A stretch of 64,000 nucleotides of DNA from Platanthera guangdongensis. Taxonomy: Eukaryota; Streptophyta; Magnoliopsida; Asparagales; Orchidaceae. Positions within the stretch are counted from its first letter, which is position 1, and each line of letters opens with the position of its first letter. Made by a program: the position numbers and the translations under genes. Location: the NCBI GenBank assembly GCA_039583875.1, contig CM077163.1:228834646-228898645 (forward strand). Direction: 5' to 3'. Below the pieces are notes generated by a model, which searched no databases, was not told the DNA's origin, and saw nothing but the letters and a program-made list of their open reading frames with translations. Shown here piece by piece: positions 11,110-22,739 of this stretch.

Positions 11110-11577
11110 ATGTTAGCACATTATTTGACACCACCACCGCGCACCTCTAGGCCTGTTAGAGTTCCTACTCTGACCTATGATGGGATAGGTGGATCGCGAG
11201 TGTTTTTATGTTGGGTGAAGGATGTGGAATGCTATTTTGAGCGATATCATATTGTGGACCCCCACAAGATTTCAGTTGCGAGACTAAAATTAATTAGTCG
11301 AGCCCTGACCTTCTGACTCAATGAGGAGAGACGTTTTGGGATGTCACTCAACGACTCACTTTTAGGTTGGCAGATTATGAAGAATCTATTAACAGATGAG
11401 TATTACCCTCCCTACTATCATTCCCAGATTTCTGATTATCTGAGTGATTCGCCGCCTAAGACTTTGCCTACATTGAACCAGTACGTCCCCTCATACTCCC
11501 ATACCCGGACGTCTCATGATCTTATTTCTCCCCTTCAGGGCACTAGATCCGTTTTTGATCACAGGAGTGACTCCAAG
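11110..11577 (+). pseudogene. Tekay-like gag, 5' part
   Basis: The Gag core is recognisable: VPTLTYDGIGGS, WVKDVECYFERY and EYYPPYYHSQISDYL, the pattern of chromovirus Gag. A TGA at 11314-11316 breaks the frame. At 11577 the gene is cut by a solo LTR with target duplication CCAAG. It resumes in the same frame at 20022 once one copy of the duplication is removed. Confidence 0.7.
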
Positions 11578-13440
11578 TATAACAACCTCATCCGTTCATA
11601 TAATATATACTAGAAGGTCCGGCCGGGGCCCCACAGCATATACCACAAAACAGACGATGAAGTTACTAAGTGATACCAGAGTAGCGCAGCACACCTACAC
11701 ATTGTATTATAGCGGAAGCCTAAACACTTGAACTCCTCTCTTGAATGTCCAACATATAAAACTCCACATTTTATAAATTATAGGAATGTCTTACAACACA
11801 TATAAAGTTGGCCTTATGGCCTTACAGGACTTTCAAACAGTGGCCCAAACATTGGCACGCAGGCCGGCCACATCAAAAGAAAACACAACATTTACATCCA
11901 TATTATCCTTCACGGGCTAGCAGCGGCAGCAGCAAAAGCAGTAGGGACTTCAGCCCTTATGCGTCCCCCTCGGCTCTCCAGCACCTGCACAGTGACATTC
12001 CACCCAAGGGTGGCAAACAGAGCCAACGGTCAGCATTCAGCTGACCAAATTATAATGACCCTACCCCTTTCTCGGGGCAACGGTATTCTTCCTTGCAGGC
12101 ATAGTATATCACAAGCATGGCTATATATCTCATATAATGTGCTTTCACGCACACATGTCACCACAACCATCAGCCACCCGTCCCAACGGTCCATGCACTC
12201 AGGGCACATTCTTGGTGTACTGGCAAATCTGTTGCCCACCACCGTATCAGGGTCACAGCCCAACGACAACTCACTTGAGCATTTACTTCATGGCGTGCAA
12301 CCGGAGTTTTATAGTCTTAGTGAACCGGGATTGGCCCGTAGCCCCCCATTGTATCTCGGCACGTAGGCCTAAGACTCTTGCTATGCACTCTAACAGACCG
12401 CACCTTCTGGTCTCACGTCGGACGGACATAATGCAGCTCGGATCCTCCACCCCCCGTTGCTCAAATCGCCTTGTCATCATCGAGTACGACGTACTCGTGG
12501 CTAAATAAAGGCGCGGGTAGGTCTCATCAATCATGTTCTGGCATTCAAGCCTGGGTATTTCTCTTACACCCATTATATCACAACATCAGCGGGTCTTTCC
12601 TGGGCACACCAGTACTTCCTGCTACTCTTTTCGCAGGTGGACACCGCAACTATCACAAATGTCAGGGGTCTTTCTTGGCTACCATGTCAGTACTTCCTGT
12701 TACTCTCTTTACAGGTGGACTCCCTATGAACATTAAGCATTACAAAGGGTATTTCCTGGAATTTCAATCCAGTACTTCCTGCTACTTCCTTTCATAGGTC
12801 GAACCCAATAGCACAAGCAGTATAAGCATTCTACGGGTATTTTCCTGGACTACCACTCCAGTACTTTCTGCTACTTCCTTTCATAGGTCTAACTCGTCAA
12901 CTCCTAAACTACGCGTTTATCATGGAGTCTTCTCTGGTTCGTATGCAACATCACCAATCCAGACCAACCTGTCCAGATGGGCTTCACACAGCATGCCTAT
13001 TCCGTACTCTGTTTCCGAATCTATATGCCAACAAAGGGGATTCCATGAATCAACCCAAAGACTCCCAAAATTAGCCACCTTTTGGTGGGGGAATCACATA
13101 CATATGCCAAAAGGAAGCCTTCACATGGCTAGGAAGAAAGGACGTTACCCTCGAAGACCTCTTCAGTGTCATGATCTCTTAACTGGCTAGGAAGATCCGC
13201 AATAGCTTTTCCTCCGCAACGCCGGCCTCGGATCTCTCGTCGGAAAACCGCAGCAGCACCGGTGACCAGCCCCTTTCCTCCTCCTCCTTCTTCCTCTCCC
13301 TTTCTCTCACTAGGATTGTAGAAAGAGAAGACCAAATGAAGAATGAGATTTCCCTTCTCATCCACGGCCTTAAGGAAATAGGGAGACAGCTCAGCCATTA
13401 GATCCTAGCCGAAAGAACGGACGGCCAGGATTTTGCCACA

Positions 13441-13790
13441 AAAGCACAATTTTGCCTGACACGGCATGTGACACGCCCGTGTCCTAGGCCGTGTGCCTCA
13501 AGCGGTGCTCAACCGACTTATCCAATCCAGTGACACGCCCATGTGACACGTCCGTGTCATGGGCCGTGTCACCCGACACGCCTTTAGACAGGCCTGTGTC
13601 TGTGGCTGTGTTCATCAGGCGGAAAAATCTCAAAATCACCCGAGACTCACACGGCCTGTGACACGCCCGTATCTTACGCCGTGTGCCCCATACACGGCAT
13701 TAGACACGCCTCAGCTCAAATTCGACAGGCTGAGTTCGTCGACCGCGCTGACACGCCCTGTGACATGCCCGTGACACAGGCCGTGTCCTA
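13441..13790. repeat. GACACGGGCGTGTC-type dyad array in the solo LTR
   Basis: Many copies of GACACGCCCGTGTC-like words and half sites (ACACGCC, CCGTGT) lie here and again at 19940-19980, that is, on both sides of the nested Copia element. They sit in the LTR's U3 start, the same place as the arrays in the other Tekay-type LTRs. Confidence 0.75.
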
Positions 13791-13792
13791 AG

Positions 13793-15662
13793 TGTTAAAA
13801 TTCAACAAACCGCAGACGCCCCCTTGGATACCCTGCTGCAAATTCAACAAACCGAAGGAGAATACGCCCACTTATATGTTGAAAGTTTTCCCGGATCGTG
13901 GAGTTAACAGTGGTTATCTCAACAAAGCAGTAACAACCAGCAACACATGCAGTACAAGCTTCTTTATTGATCAAGAGCAAACTTCTTTACAAGGTGAGAC
14001 ATACATGGCGAGACATGCTTCACCAAAACCAAACACCGGGAGAGCAGAGACAGTTACAAAGACAAGAATAAAAAATAAGCCGCGCGGACTCAAACAATCA
14101 AGCCGCCGACCTACTGCTGTGGAGTCCGCTCAGTCCGCCAGGTCGCCAGACCGCAACCCAAGCCGCGCGGACTCACCCTTACTCCAATGCTTAGCTCTTC
14201 ACCGCCCGGTCTGCACGCCGCCAGATCGCACAAGCTGCGCCACCGAATGGAACAGTCCGCCTGATGCAGGCGACCTCCTGAACCCCGAACCAAGTCGCCA
14301 AAGAGAAGACCGCCTTGTCGCTATCCGCGACCTGCTGTTTACCGCCTGTTGCTTAACCGCAGAGTCCGCACTGTCCCTGACCGCAATCAGAGCCAAGTCC
14401 TGGCTTTCCAGTGCTATCCGCACAACCTGCACAGCACAACCGGGTCAACTCTCTATCCGCGCGGACACAAAGTCCAGGCCGCAGCAACTTACGCGAGCTC
14501 AGATACTGTTTACTTACTTCGGTCTAGGTTCTGGTTTTTTTTTCCTGATGTGACATGGGTCCTATTTATAGGCACGACGATGAGTATGGTCACCGCCCTA
14601 GTCGATAGGATCACCGCCACATCCCGCAGCAAGAACTCATGTGTCCGTCAGCCCGCGGACACACATGCCAGTTCGCCGCCCTGTGCAGATAGCCAGTCCG
14701 CCCCAGCTTCTCCAAGGCCGGACTCCAATATCCAGTCCGCCTTGCCGCCAGAGACCAAGCCAGGACCACCACAGCCGGACTCCACAACAGCCGTATCCGC
14801 CATTCTGCGGACAAGGCATCAGCCCGCAAAAACCCGAGCCCGCAACCGCGCCATCAAGGCACCTGCCGGACTCAGCGGATACCCGGCTATCGTCCGCATA
14901 TCCCAAGTCCATTACCTCATTGCCAAGGCACCTCCGGACTTAGCGGACACGCCAATCCAGTCCGCTAACAGCAGACTTCAGTCTGCATCCCTGAGTCCAT
15001 AACCTCATCACAAGGCTCAACCGGACTCAGCGGACTCCGGCTCCAGTCCGCACGCTCCTGCACAAGCAATTCTCCAGTCCGCATTTCCCCAAGCTAGCAA
15101 ACAAGGCAACTGCACTTCTACTACGCTTGGCGGACTGAGAAACCAGCCCGCGCTCCACTACGCGATCTCCCCGGACTGGGTCATCCTGGACTTGGTTCAA
15201 TTCCCACCAAGTCCAGCCCACTGGCCGCAAGGGCCAGTCCGCACTTATAGGCGGACACTGGATCTAGCCCGCCATACCGGGCGACCTCCAGTTCCTGTCC
15301 GCGCTGACCGGCGGTCTCCACGGCTTCCACTTGCCGCTTCACTAGAGCAAGACCAAGGCATCTGCCAAACCGGTCTGCCGAGCTCCAGTTCTTCAGTCCG
15401 CTTCATGCCGGACTCCGCAGATAACATTCCTATCCGCCCGGTTACTTCCTGGGAGTAGACCGCCTGCTGAGCATACACTGGCCTGTCAGACCGCCGCTGC
15501 TGTCCGCGCAGTCCGCGCGAACAGACCGCCCAGGCCGCCACAGAGCAAACCGTCTGCAACATCCCTGCCGACCTAGCAGTCCGCCAACCCAGTCCGCGTA
15601 GTCTGCGCGGATAGGTTTCCCAAGCCTTCCATTCACCCACTTTCACTTCACAGAATTCAACA
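13793..15662 (-). repeat. 3' LTR of the non-autonomous Copia element
   Basis: 1870 bp, about 99% like the 5' copy. TATA box at about 14560-14571 on the minus strand. The long ORFs inside both LTRs are repeats of GTCCGC text and have no recognised domain. Confidence 0.93.
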
Positions 15663-15675
15663 CTCCCCCTTGAAG
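15663..15675 (-). other. Polypurine tract
   Basis: AAGGGGGAG on the minus strand directly before the 3' LTR, the usual primer for plus-strand synthesis. Confidence 0.8.
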
Positions 15676-15722
15676 TGAGAAGTGGTGAATAACTCCAGCA
15701 GCTCCCGTAACCTTGCACCTGG

Positions 15723-17906
15723 TCATCTACGAAGAGATGTCCAAGACATAGTCCTCGCCCCGCATATCATGGACCATGAGGGAGCCCTCCAGCATCTCCC
15801 AAAAGGAGCCATGCTTCCCTCTGCCTTCTTCAGCTTCAACCTCCACTCATGCATCATAGGAGTATCACCAACTTCCTTGGACCCAGAAGCCCAAGCCTTG
15901 TTGCCTCTGAGAGAAGTCACCTCATCAGACTTGGTGTCAATCACCTCCTTGATTTTAGTGGGGTCATCACAGCCAGAAGTCCCTTGCTCGACCTGAGGGC
16001 TAACAAGGAAACACGGGACCAAGTCCACCGTGTTCCCTTCGCTATATCGAGCTGGTGGCTTACTGATCCTCTTCGATCTCCGAAGAACCTGATCATGGCT
16101 AACCACCTCCGCTGCTTTTGAACCAGCTCCGTTCCCGGGCAAACCCGGAACAATGCTCCCTTTGTTCCCTGAACAAGACGCCTCCTTACTGGAACCAAGA
16201 GCACCTGGAGCAACGCTCCCCCTGCTACCTGAACCAGAAGACTTCCCTCTTGAACATGAACTGCCTGGAACATCGCTCCCCTTGCTTCCTGAACAGGAAG
16301 CCTCCGCCTTTGAGCCAGAAGGTCCTGGAGCATCGCTCCCCCTTCTTCCCGACTCTGACGCCTTTGCCCCGGAGCTAGAACAACCTGGAGCACCTGGAGC
16401 ACCTGGTGACTCAGGCAACTCCACTTCCTTAGCAGCAGCCTTCTTCAGCCCATCATCTGACCTGCTTATTTCTAGCTCCACATAAGAGCTACCCCAATAC
16501 GGCGTCAACTCATCGAAAACAATGTCTCTCGACACTATGAGTTTCTTCGTCGCAGGATCCATACACCTCCATCTTCTTTTCTGCTCATCATACCCAACAA
16601 AGACTAGCTTTGTTTTGAGAGCACCCGGAGAGTGTAAATAGCAGGTAGATCCAAACACCCGAAGGTGCTTCACTGAGGGCTTCACTCCGAACATTAGCTC
16701 ATAAGGAGTCTTTACTATGATCGGACTAAGAGGCATCCGGTTGATGACATGAGCAGCACAGGCCATTCCTTCCGCCCAAAGAGCCTTCGGAACGCCTTTA
16801 CTCCGAAGCCAACACTTGCAGGTCTCCGTTAACCAACGGATCATCCGAGCTGCAACACTACCCTGTTGTGAAGTATGTCCACAAGAAAGCTCCATCCGGA
16901 TCCCTTGCTTCCTGCAAAAGCGTGAGAACTCGGTTGAGTCAAACTCACCACCGAAACCTGTCCTCAACACCTTGATCCTCCGGCCAAGCTGGCCTTCGAC
17001 AAGCTTCTTGAACTCCACAAACAAGCGTACCATGCTGGACTTCGTCTTCATAAAGTATACCCAAGTATACCCAGAATAGTCATCAACCAATATCAGCATG
17101 AACCTGCTGCCTCCAAGACTGGCCGTGACGGTCGGTCCCACCAGAGCACAATGGACAACCGCCAATGGTGCTTTACTCCTGGATTGTGCTTTGTCGACCA
17201 TGAAGCGATAGGCTCCACTTTCCTGACATTCCGCACACTCCCGACCATCGCCATAGGATGACAATCTAGGCAAGCCTCTTACGAGTCTTCTTTCCGCCAT
17301 TGCTTTCAGCTTGTCCATCCCTACATGCCCCAGTCTTTCATGCCAGATAGCTGCACTATCAGTGGCATCCAGCCGATCAGATCCAGAACTAGTTGAAGTC
17401 CCAACTACGTTCTTCTCCTTCCTCCCTACCTGAGCAACGTTCGCCGAGAGCAAGGTAACCTTGCACTCCTTCCGAAGATGACCTTGCTGCTTGCATTTAT
17501 AGCACCGTGGTCCTTCCTTCCTCTTCCTATCACGCCTAGGAGAAACACTCCTTTCTTCCTGATATGAAGTAGAGGGACCATCATCAGCAGCAACCTCCTT
17601 CACCTTCTTCCTGAACAACCCATCAAGGGAAGTCCAAACCTCCGCAGCTGACCGACATCCACTGATGTGGTCCAAGAGCTCCGATGAGATCACCTGCTTG
17701 AGAATAGACTCCGCTTTCACATTTGCCTCCTTCCAAGCTCTCATCGCCTCAGCATTGCCAGCAGTATCCTCTTGTCTTCCTGCTCCGCATACAACCTCCC
17801 AAAGGTCCTCGCCAAGAAGAAAGCTCTTCATACAGGACTTCCACCGTTCACAGTTCGCCTCTGTAAGAAGATCAATACCAAGACAACTTGCATCCTCCAC
17901 TGCCAT
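15723..17906 (-). CDS. Copia Gag-integrase ORF, integrase catalytic residues lost
   Basis: 727 codons without a stop. I chose the ATG at 17906 (MAVEDASC), the usual Copia Gag start position; the frame is also open upstream through the PBS into the LTR (to 18071). In order: a shortened UBN2-type Gag; an intact zinc knuckle, CYKCKQQGHLRKEC; the pre-integrase HHCC region (WHERLGH .. CAECQ); the integrase core; a serine-rich linker with four or so repeats of about 20 residues; then RRSKRISKPPARY. Protease, RT and RNase H are absent. In the core, the family's HxDxxGP reads HCALVGP, the DxGGEF segment reads TGFGGEF, and NGVxER reads GSVAAR, so D, D and E are replaced by A, G and A. Nearby structural residues are kept. 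A normal Copia polyprotein is about 1300-1500 residues. Confidence 0.85.
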   Translation of the reverse strand: MAVEDASCLGIDLLTEANCERWKSCMKSFLLGEDLWEVVCGAGRQEDTAGNAEAMRAWKEANVKAESILKQVISSELLDHISGCRSAAEVWTSLDGLFRKKVKEVAADDGPSTSYQEERSVSPRRDRKRKEGPRCYKCKQQGHLRKECKVTLLSANVAQVGRKEKNVVGTSTSSGSDRLDATDSAAIWHERLGHVGMDKLKAMAERRLVRGLPRLSSYGDGRECAECQESGAYRFMVDKAQSRSKAPLAVVHCALVGPTVTASLGGSRFMLILVDDYSGYTWVYFMKTKSSMVRLFVEFKKLVEGQLGRRIKVLRTGFGGEFDSTEFSRFCRKQGIRMELSCGHTSQQGSVAARMIRWLTETCKCWLRSKGVPKALWAEGMACAAHVINRMPLSPIIVKTPYELMFGVKPSVKHLRVFGSTCYLHSPGALKTKLVFVGYDEQKRRWRCMDPATKKLIVSRDIVFDELTPYWGSSYVELEISRSDDGLKKAAAKEVELPESPGAPGAPGCSSSGAKASESGRRGSDAPGPSGSKAEASCSGSKGSDVPGSSCSRGKSSGSGSRGSVAPGALGSSKEASCSGNKGSIVPGLPGNGAGSKAAEVVSHDQVLRRSKRISKPPARYSEGNTVDLVPCFLVSPQVEQGTSGCDDPTKIKEVIDTKSDEVTSLRGNKAWASGSKEVGDTPMMHEWRLKLKKAEGSMAPFGRCWRAPSWSMICGARTMSWTSLRR

Positions 17907-17980
17907 GGTTCTACCACTGGTTTCCTCTTCAGAAGAGCAACTACTTCCATTGAGCACTGCTTGACCACTCCAACAACCTC

Positions 17981-17992
17981 CCTCTGATACCA
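17981..17992 (-). other. Primer binding site, initiator tRNA-Met type
   Basis: TGGTATCAGAGG on the minus strand, directly after the 5' LTR. Confidence 0.9.
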
Positions 17993-19863
17993 TGTTAAAA
18001 TTCAACAAACCGCAGACGCCCCCTTGGATACCCTGCTGCAAATTCAACAAACCGAAGGAGAATACGCCCACTTATATGTTGAAAGTTTTCCCGGATCGTG
18101 GAGTTAACAGTGGTTATCTCAACAAAGCAGTAACAACCAGCAACACATGCAGTACAAGCTTCTTTATTGATCAAGAGCAAACTTCTTTACAAGGCGAGAC
18201 ATACATGGCGAGACATGCTTCACCAAAACCCAACACCGGGAGAGCAGAGACAGTTACAAAGACAAGAACAAAAAACAAGCCGCGCGGACTCAAACAATCA
18301 AGCCGCCGACCTACTGCTGTGGAGTCCGCTCAGTCCGCCAGGTCGCCAGACCGCAACCCAAGCCGCGCGGACTCACCCTTACTCCAATGCTTAGCTCTTC
18401 ACCGCCCGGTCTGCACGCCGCCAGATCGCACAAGCTGCGCCACCGAATGGAACAGTCCGCCTGATGCAGGCGACCTCCTGAACCCCGAACCAAGTCGCCA
18501 AAGAGAAGACCGCCTGGTCGCTATCCGCGACCTGCTGTTTACCGCTTGTTGCTTAACCGCAGAGTCCTCACTGTCCCTGACCGCAATCAGAGCCAAGTCC
18601 TGGCTTTCCAGCGCTATCCGCACAACCTGCACAGCACAACCGGGTCAACTCTCTATCCGCGCGGACACAAAGTCCAGGCCGCAGCAACTTACGCGAGCTC
18701 AGATACTGTTTACTTACTTCGGTCTAGGTTCCGGTTTTTTTTTTCCTGATGTGACATGGGTCCTATTTATAGGCACGACGATGAGTATGGTCACCGCCCT
18801 AGTCGATAGGATCACCGCCACATCCCGCAGCAAGAACTCATGTGTCCGCCAGCCCGCGGACACACATGCCAGTTCGCCGCCCTGTGCAGATAGCCAGTCC
18901 GCCCCAGCTTCTCCAAGGCCGGACTCCAATATCCAGTCTGCCTTGCCGCCAGAGACCAAGCCAGGACCACCACAGCCGGACTCCACAACAGCCGTATCCG
19001 CCATTCTGCGGACAAGGCATCAGCCCGCAAAAACCCGAGCCCGCAACCGCGCCATCAAGGCACCTGCCGGACTCAGCGGATACCCGGCTATCGTCTGCAT
19101 ATCCCAAGTCCATTACCTCATTGCCAAGGCACCTCCGGACTTAGCGGACACGCCAATCCAGTCCGCTAACAGCAGACTTCAGTCCGCATCCCTGAGTCCA
19201 TAACCTCATCACAAGGCTCAACCGGACTCAGCGGACTCCGGCTCCAGTCCGCACGCTCCTGCACAAGCAATTCTCCAGTCCGCATTTCCCCAAGCTAGCA
19301 AACAAGGCAACTGCACTTCTACTACGCTTGGCGGACTGAGAAACCAGCCCGCGCTCCACTGCGCGATCTCCCCGGACTGGGCCATCCTGGACTTGGTTCA
19401 ATTCCCACCAAGTCCAGCCCACTGGCCGCAAGGGCCAGTCCGCACTTACAGGCGGACACTGGATCTAGCCCGCCATACCGGGCGACCTCCAGTTCCTGTC
19501 CGCGCTGACCGGCGGTCTCCACGGCTTCCACTTGCCGCTTCACTAGAGCAAGACCAAGGCATCTGCCAAACCGGTCTGCCGAGCTCCAGTTCTTCAGTCC
19601 GCTTCATGCCGGACTCCGCGGATAACATTCCTATCCGCCCGGTTACTTCCTGGGAGTAGACCGCCTGCTGAGCATACACTGGCCTGTCAGACCGCCGCTG
19701 CTGTCCGCGCAGTCCGCGCGAACAGACCGCCCAGGCCGCCACAGAGCAAACCGTCTGCAACATCCCTGCCGACCTAGCAGTCCGCCAACCCAGTCCGCGT
19801 AGTCCGCGCGGATAGGTTTCCCAAGCCTTCCATTCACCCACTTTCACTTCACAGAATTCAACA
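17993..19863 (-). repeat. 5' LTR of the non-autonomous Copia element
   Basis: 1871 bp, ends TGTTGAATTC and GAATTTTAACA on the minus strand. Filled with AGTCCGC/GCGGACT words in both orientations. A minus-strand TATA box (CCTATAAATAGG) lies at about 18759-18771. Confidence 0.93.
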
Positions 19864-20021
19864 CTAAGCACTCGACGATCGTCAACCAAATTTTGTCAAC
19901 CACTCGTCGACTGTTCCTCTCGAACACTCGTCGAACGCAGGACACGCCCTGGGACACGCCCGTGTACCAGGTCGTGTCACCCCAAAACTGAGCCTGCTGA
20001 AAAATGGGATGTTACACCAAG

Positions 20022-20252
20022 CCTTCTGCTAGATCCTTGCTCCTCCAAGATCTAACTATTTTGAGCCCACGTACTCCAACCTTTAGGGAGAAGGAGAAGG
20101 TTAGGTCCTCTACCCCGCCACCTGTCGTTTCCACTACTAGAGATGTTATAAATCCGCGGGTTAAGCATAGGCAGACAGTTAAGATTTGCAAGGAGAACGC
20201 TACATGTTATGCTTGTGGCGTGATTGGCTACTATGTCAGAGGACTATTTTGA
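20022..20252 (+). pseudogene. Tekay-like gag, 3' part after the nested insertion
   Basis: Continues the frame interrupted at 11577. It ends in a degenerate zinc knuckle, CYACGVIGYYV, in which the histidine and last cysteine are lost, then a stop. No protease or RT follows, so this element is truncated. Confidence 0.65.
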
Positions 20253-21861
20253 ACTAATGTTATAGTTGGTTACTCTTGATGATACACATGAAGCCCAACA
20301 TAATTACATCTCATACCCTAATCGTTGTACACGTCGAAGGTATAATTTATGCAGGGTATATTTAAGAGCTAGGATTGCTGAAGGACATTCGATAACAAAG
20401 TACAATGAATACACCATCGAGACAATAATGAACAACTGTGCAGACAGTCCAATATTCAGGGGAGTATTTACATTTCAAGTCTCTATTTTTTATCCTTTAT
20501 TTTGTCTTTTTATTTATGTGTTGATTAGTAAAAATATTTTAAATTAAAATTCTTGGGTATTGAAGTCTCTTTGTTAGGGACTAGCAAAAGGCAAAAGTGT
20601 GGAGGTGGGGTAGTATAATTCTCACTAAATGGGTGAGGAGTGAACTTTTATAACAGTAATGGTTGATCTTACTTCTCGATATAATTAACGAATGAGTTAT
20701 TCAATATTATTTGAAGATTATTGTTTGTAGGATAGTCATTTTAATGGTTCATATTTGTGATTTGAAGTTAGTAAGGTGGGTAAAAGCTCTTTTAAACATT
20801 TTTGTTAACCACAATAACCTTTAAAAGATTTTTCTTGCTATAAATTTTTATTGACTTATAATAATAATGACGGAGGGGTGAGCAAGAATCAAGTTGGAGA
20901 TTTAAACCAAAGCGTTGAGTGAGTATTTTAATTTGTAAGGATGATTAGGATTTCTTTTTGATCAATTCAATTCTCTCTATATATATTTGATATGATCACC
21001 CACTATCCTTTGAGCTTGAACCTTTGATTACAATGCATAATTTTCTCACATTCCTAATAGTAATTTCTTAATAACTTTTCAACTATGGGTGTCTGTTAAA
21101 AGAAAAACTTGTGAGTCATAGTGATATGCGGTCTATGTGTATGTACACCTACTTGGAACGATCTCTACTATGACTTTATAAAAAAAGATTAAAAAAAGAA
21201 GAAGAATGTGTCATAGTGATATGCGACATAGGTATGTATATTCATATTTGGAATGATCTCAATTATGATTTTAAAGAATGTAAAAGCATCATAGTGATAT
21301 GTGACCTAAGTGTGTGTACACCTACTTGGAATGATCTCAACTATGGACCAAAATTATGACAATTGAAACATGAACACAATAGTTTGGAGAGTTATTAAGT
21401 ATATTAACTAGGAAAATACCTTTCACTGTCGCAATTTATTTCTAACCACGCCAGAGCTATTATCATCGCAAGTCCTTATATTCTCTTATCAAATTAAACT
21501 ACTAACTTTAGTGGAGGTTAAGTTAAATACTTAGCTTATTATTATTCTGTCTTAGTTATTGAGGAAGATTGATAGAAAAAAGTTTATGGGAGTAAATAAT
21601 TTTAAAGGATAACATACACCGCAATAGAAAGTTTAATTGAGTTTTATCCTTCATCAAGCTAAAGAATATTTGATTATTTTGAACCGTTAATGTTTGGCAA
21701 GTCCTCAATTCGTTAAATCGAAACTTTTGAGCATGTTTTCTTTAATTATTTTTTAGAAGAAGGGTCATGTGAGTTTTGTATTTTGACTATTTCCTCTCAC
21801 TCAATTTCGATGATTGGAATTGTCTTTGCTAGGGACTTGCAAAGATTTAAGTATGGGGTTG
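20253..21861 (+). other. Athila-like 3' non-coding region
   Basis: AT-rich, no long ORF. GGGACTAGCAAAAGGCAAAAG near 20578 and GGGACTTGCAAAG near 21831 resemble the text before Athila 3' LTRs. GTGTGGAGGTGGGG (20597-20610) is a good polypurine stretch but no LTR start follows it. The origin of 20253-20560 is not recognised. Confidence 0.5.
21115..21370 (+). repeat. Diverged tandem repeat, three copies
   Basis: Copies starting GTCATAGTGATATG at about 21115, 21210 and 21287 (spacing 95 and 77 bp) share a CTACTTGGAACGATCTC-type middle. It lies in the Athila 3' region. Confidence 0.75.
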
Positions 21862-22739
21862 TGATAACTTCACAAAAAGAAGTTATCTTGCCCAATTTTT
21901 TGGACTTAATATTTATTATAAATGCTTAAAACAAGTTTAAATGAAATAGAAGTGAAACTAAATTCATATTTATTTGATTTATGGCTAATTCGGTCTTTTT
22001 CCATTATGTTATTGCGAGAATTGCCAAAGAAATCTACTTGGAGAAAGAGATCTGCCCAAATATTATAACCCGGAAAGTAGGTGACAACGTGCGGGAAAGT
22101 AGGTTGCAACGCTGCCTGGACGAATTTCAGATTTTGAATTTCAAAATTGGTGGCGGTTTCAAATATGAAAGTGTGCTTTTTTCCAAAGGGGTGCCTACGC
22201 TTTTAAGAGGAAAAATCTCTACCAAATTATTCATCTTATGAGAGAGGAGAAAAGGGAATCAAGAGAAGTCTTCGTCTAGGGTTTCAAAATCCTACATTGA
22301 AGGAGAGTGGGTAGATCAAGGAAGACGACAGATCTCCAGGTTGATCGAGCGAGCGACTTCGGAAGGAAAATCCTGCAGCGTTTAATTATCAATTCCATCA
22401 TGTATTGTAAGATCTCTCCAAACGTTTCACGATTTTCCTCTGTCGTTATGAACTAATTCCTTTTAATCTTGTATTGTGAAAGTATTGTGGCTTGTGTGAT
22501 GATGAAATTGAAAGTCTTTATTTTTAAGGTAGCTTGCAACCTAGAGGGGGATGAATAGGTTAATTGATGTCTTGTGACTTTCTTTTATTTTTTCTTTAGT
22601 TACTTAGTGTGTTGGCAGTTATTTAACTTTCAAGAACCTGCAAAAGGGAAACAACATAAAAAACACACATAGAAATTATAGTGGTTCTCCAGATTATGGG
22701 TACATCCACTCTCCTTGCACCTTTCTAACTTTTAGTTAG

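Larger units (their letters stand above)
13793..19863 (-). mobile_element. Complete non-autonomous Copia element
   Basis: 6071 bp with two LTRs (13793-15662 and 17993-19863), target duplication CTAAG (13788-13792 and 19864-19868), PBS TGGTATCAGAGG, and polypurine tract. I count about 18 substitutions and one indel between the LTRs (about 1%), so it inserted recently. The internal region codes for one Gag-integrase ORF and lacks protease, RT and RNase H, so movement must have used proteins from another element. Confidence 0.93.
11578..20016 (-). mobile_element. Solo LTR (Tekay-type), split by a Copia element
   Basis: On the minus strand it starts TGTAACATCCC (right end, 20016) and ends near GTTGTTATA (left end, 11578). 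It aligns by eye with the Tekay LTR at 54116-56412, including the block around the sequence CTGACCAAATTATAA near 12041-12055. CCAAG flanks it at 11573-11577 and 20017-20021. Without the nested Copia element it is about 2.36 kb and has no internal region, so it is a solo LTR formed by LTR-LTR recombination. Confidence 0.85.

Noticed and set aside
14349..15002. Long ORFs inside the Copia LTRs (also 17992-19203)
   Set aside because: GC-rich repeated GTCCGC words keep several frames open; no domain, no start context.
20597..20625. Polypurine tract with an LTR start
   Set aside because: GTGTGGAGGTGGGG is a good tract, but the next bases do not begin TG and no LTR match follows.
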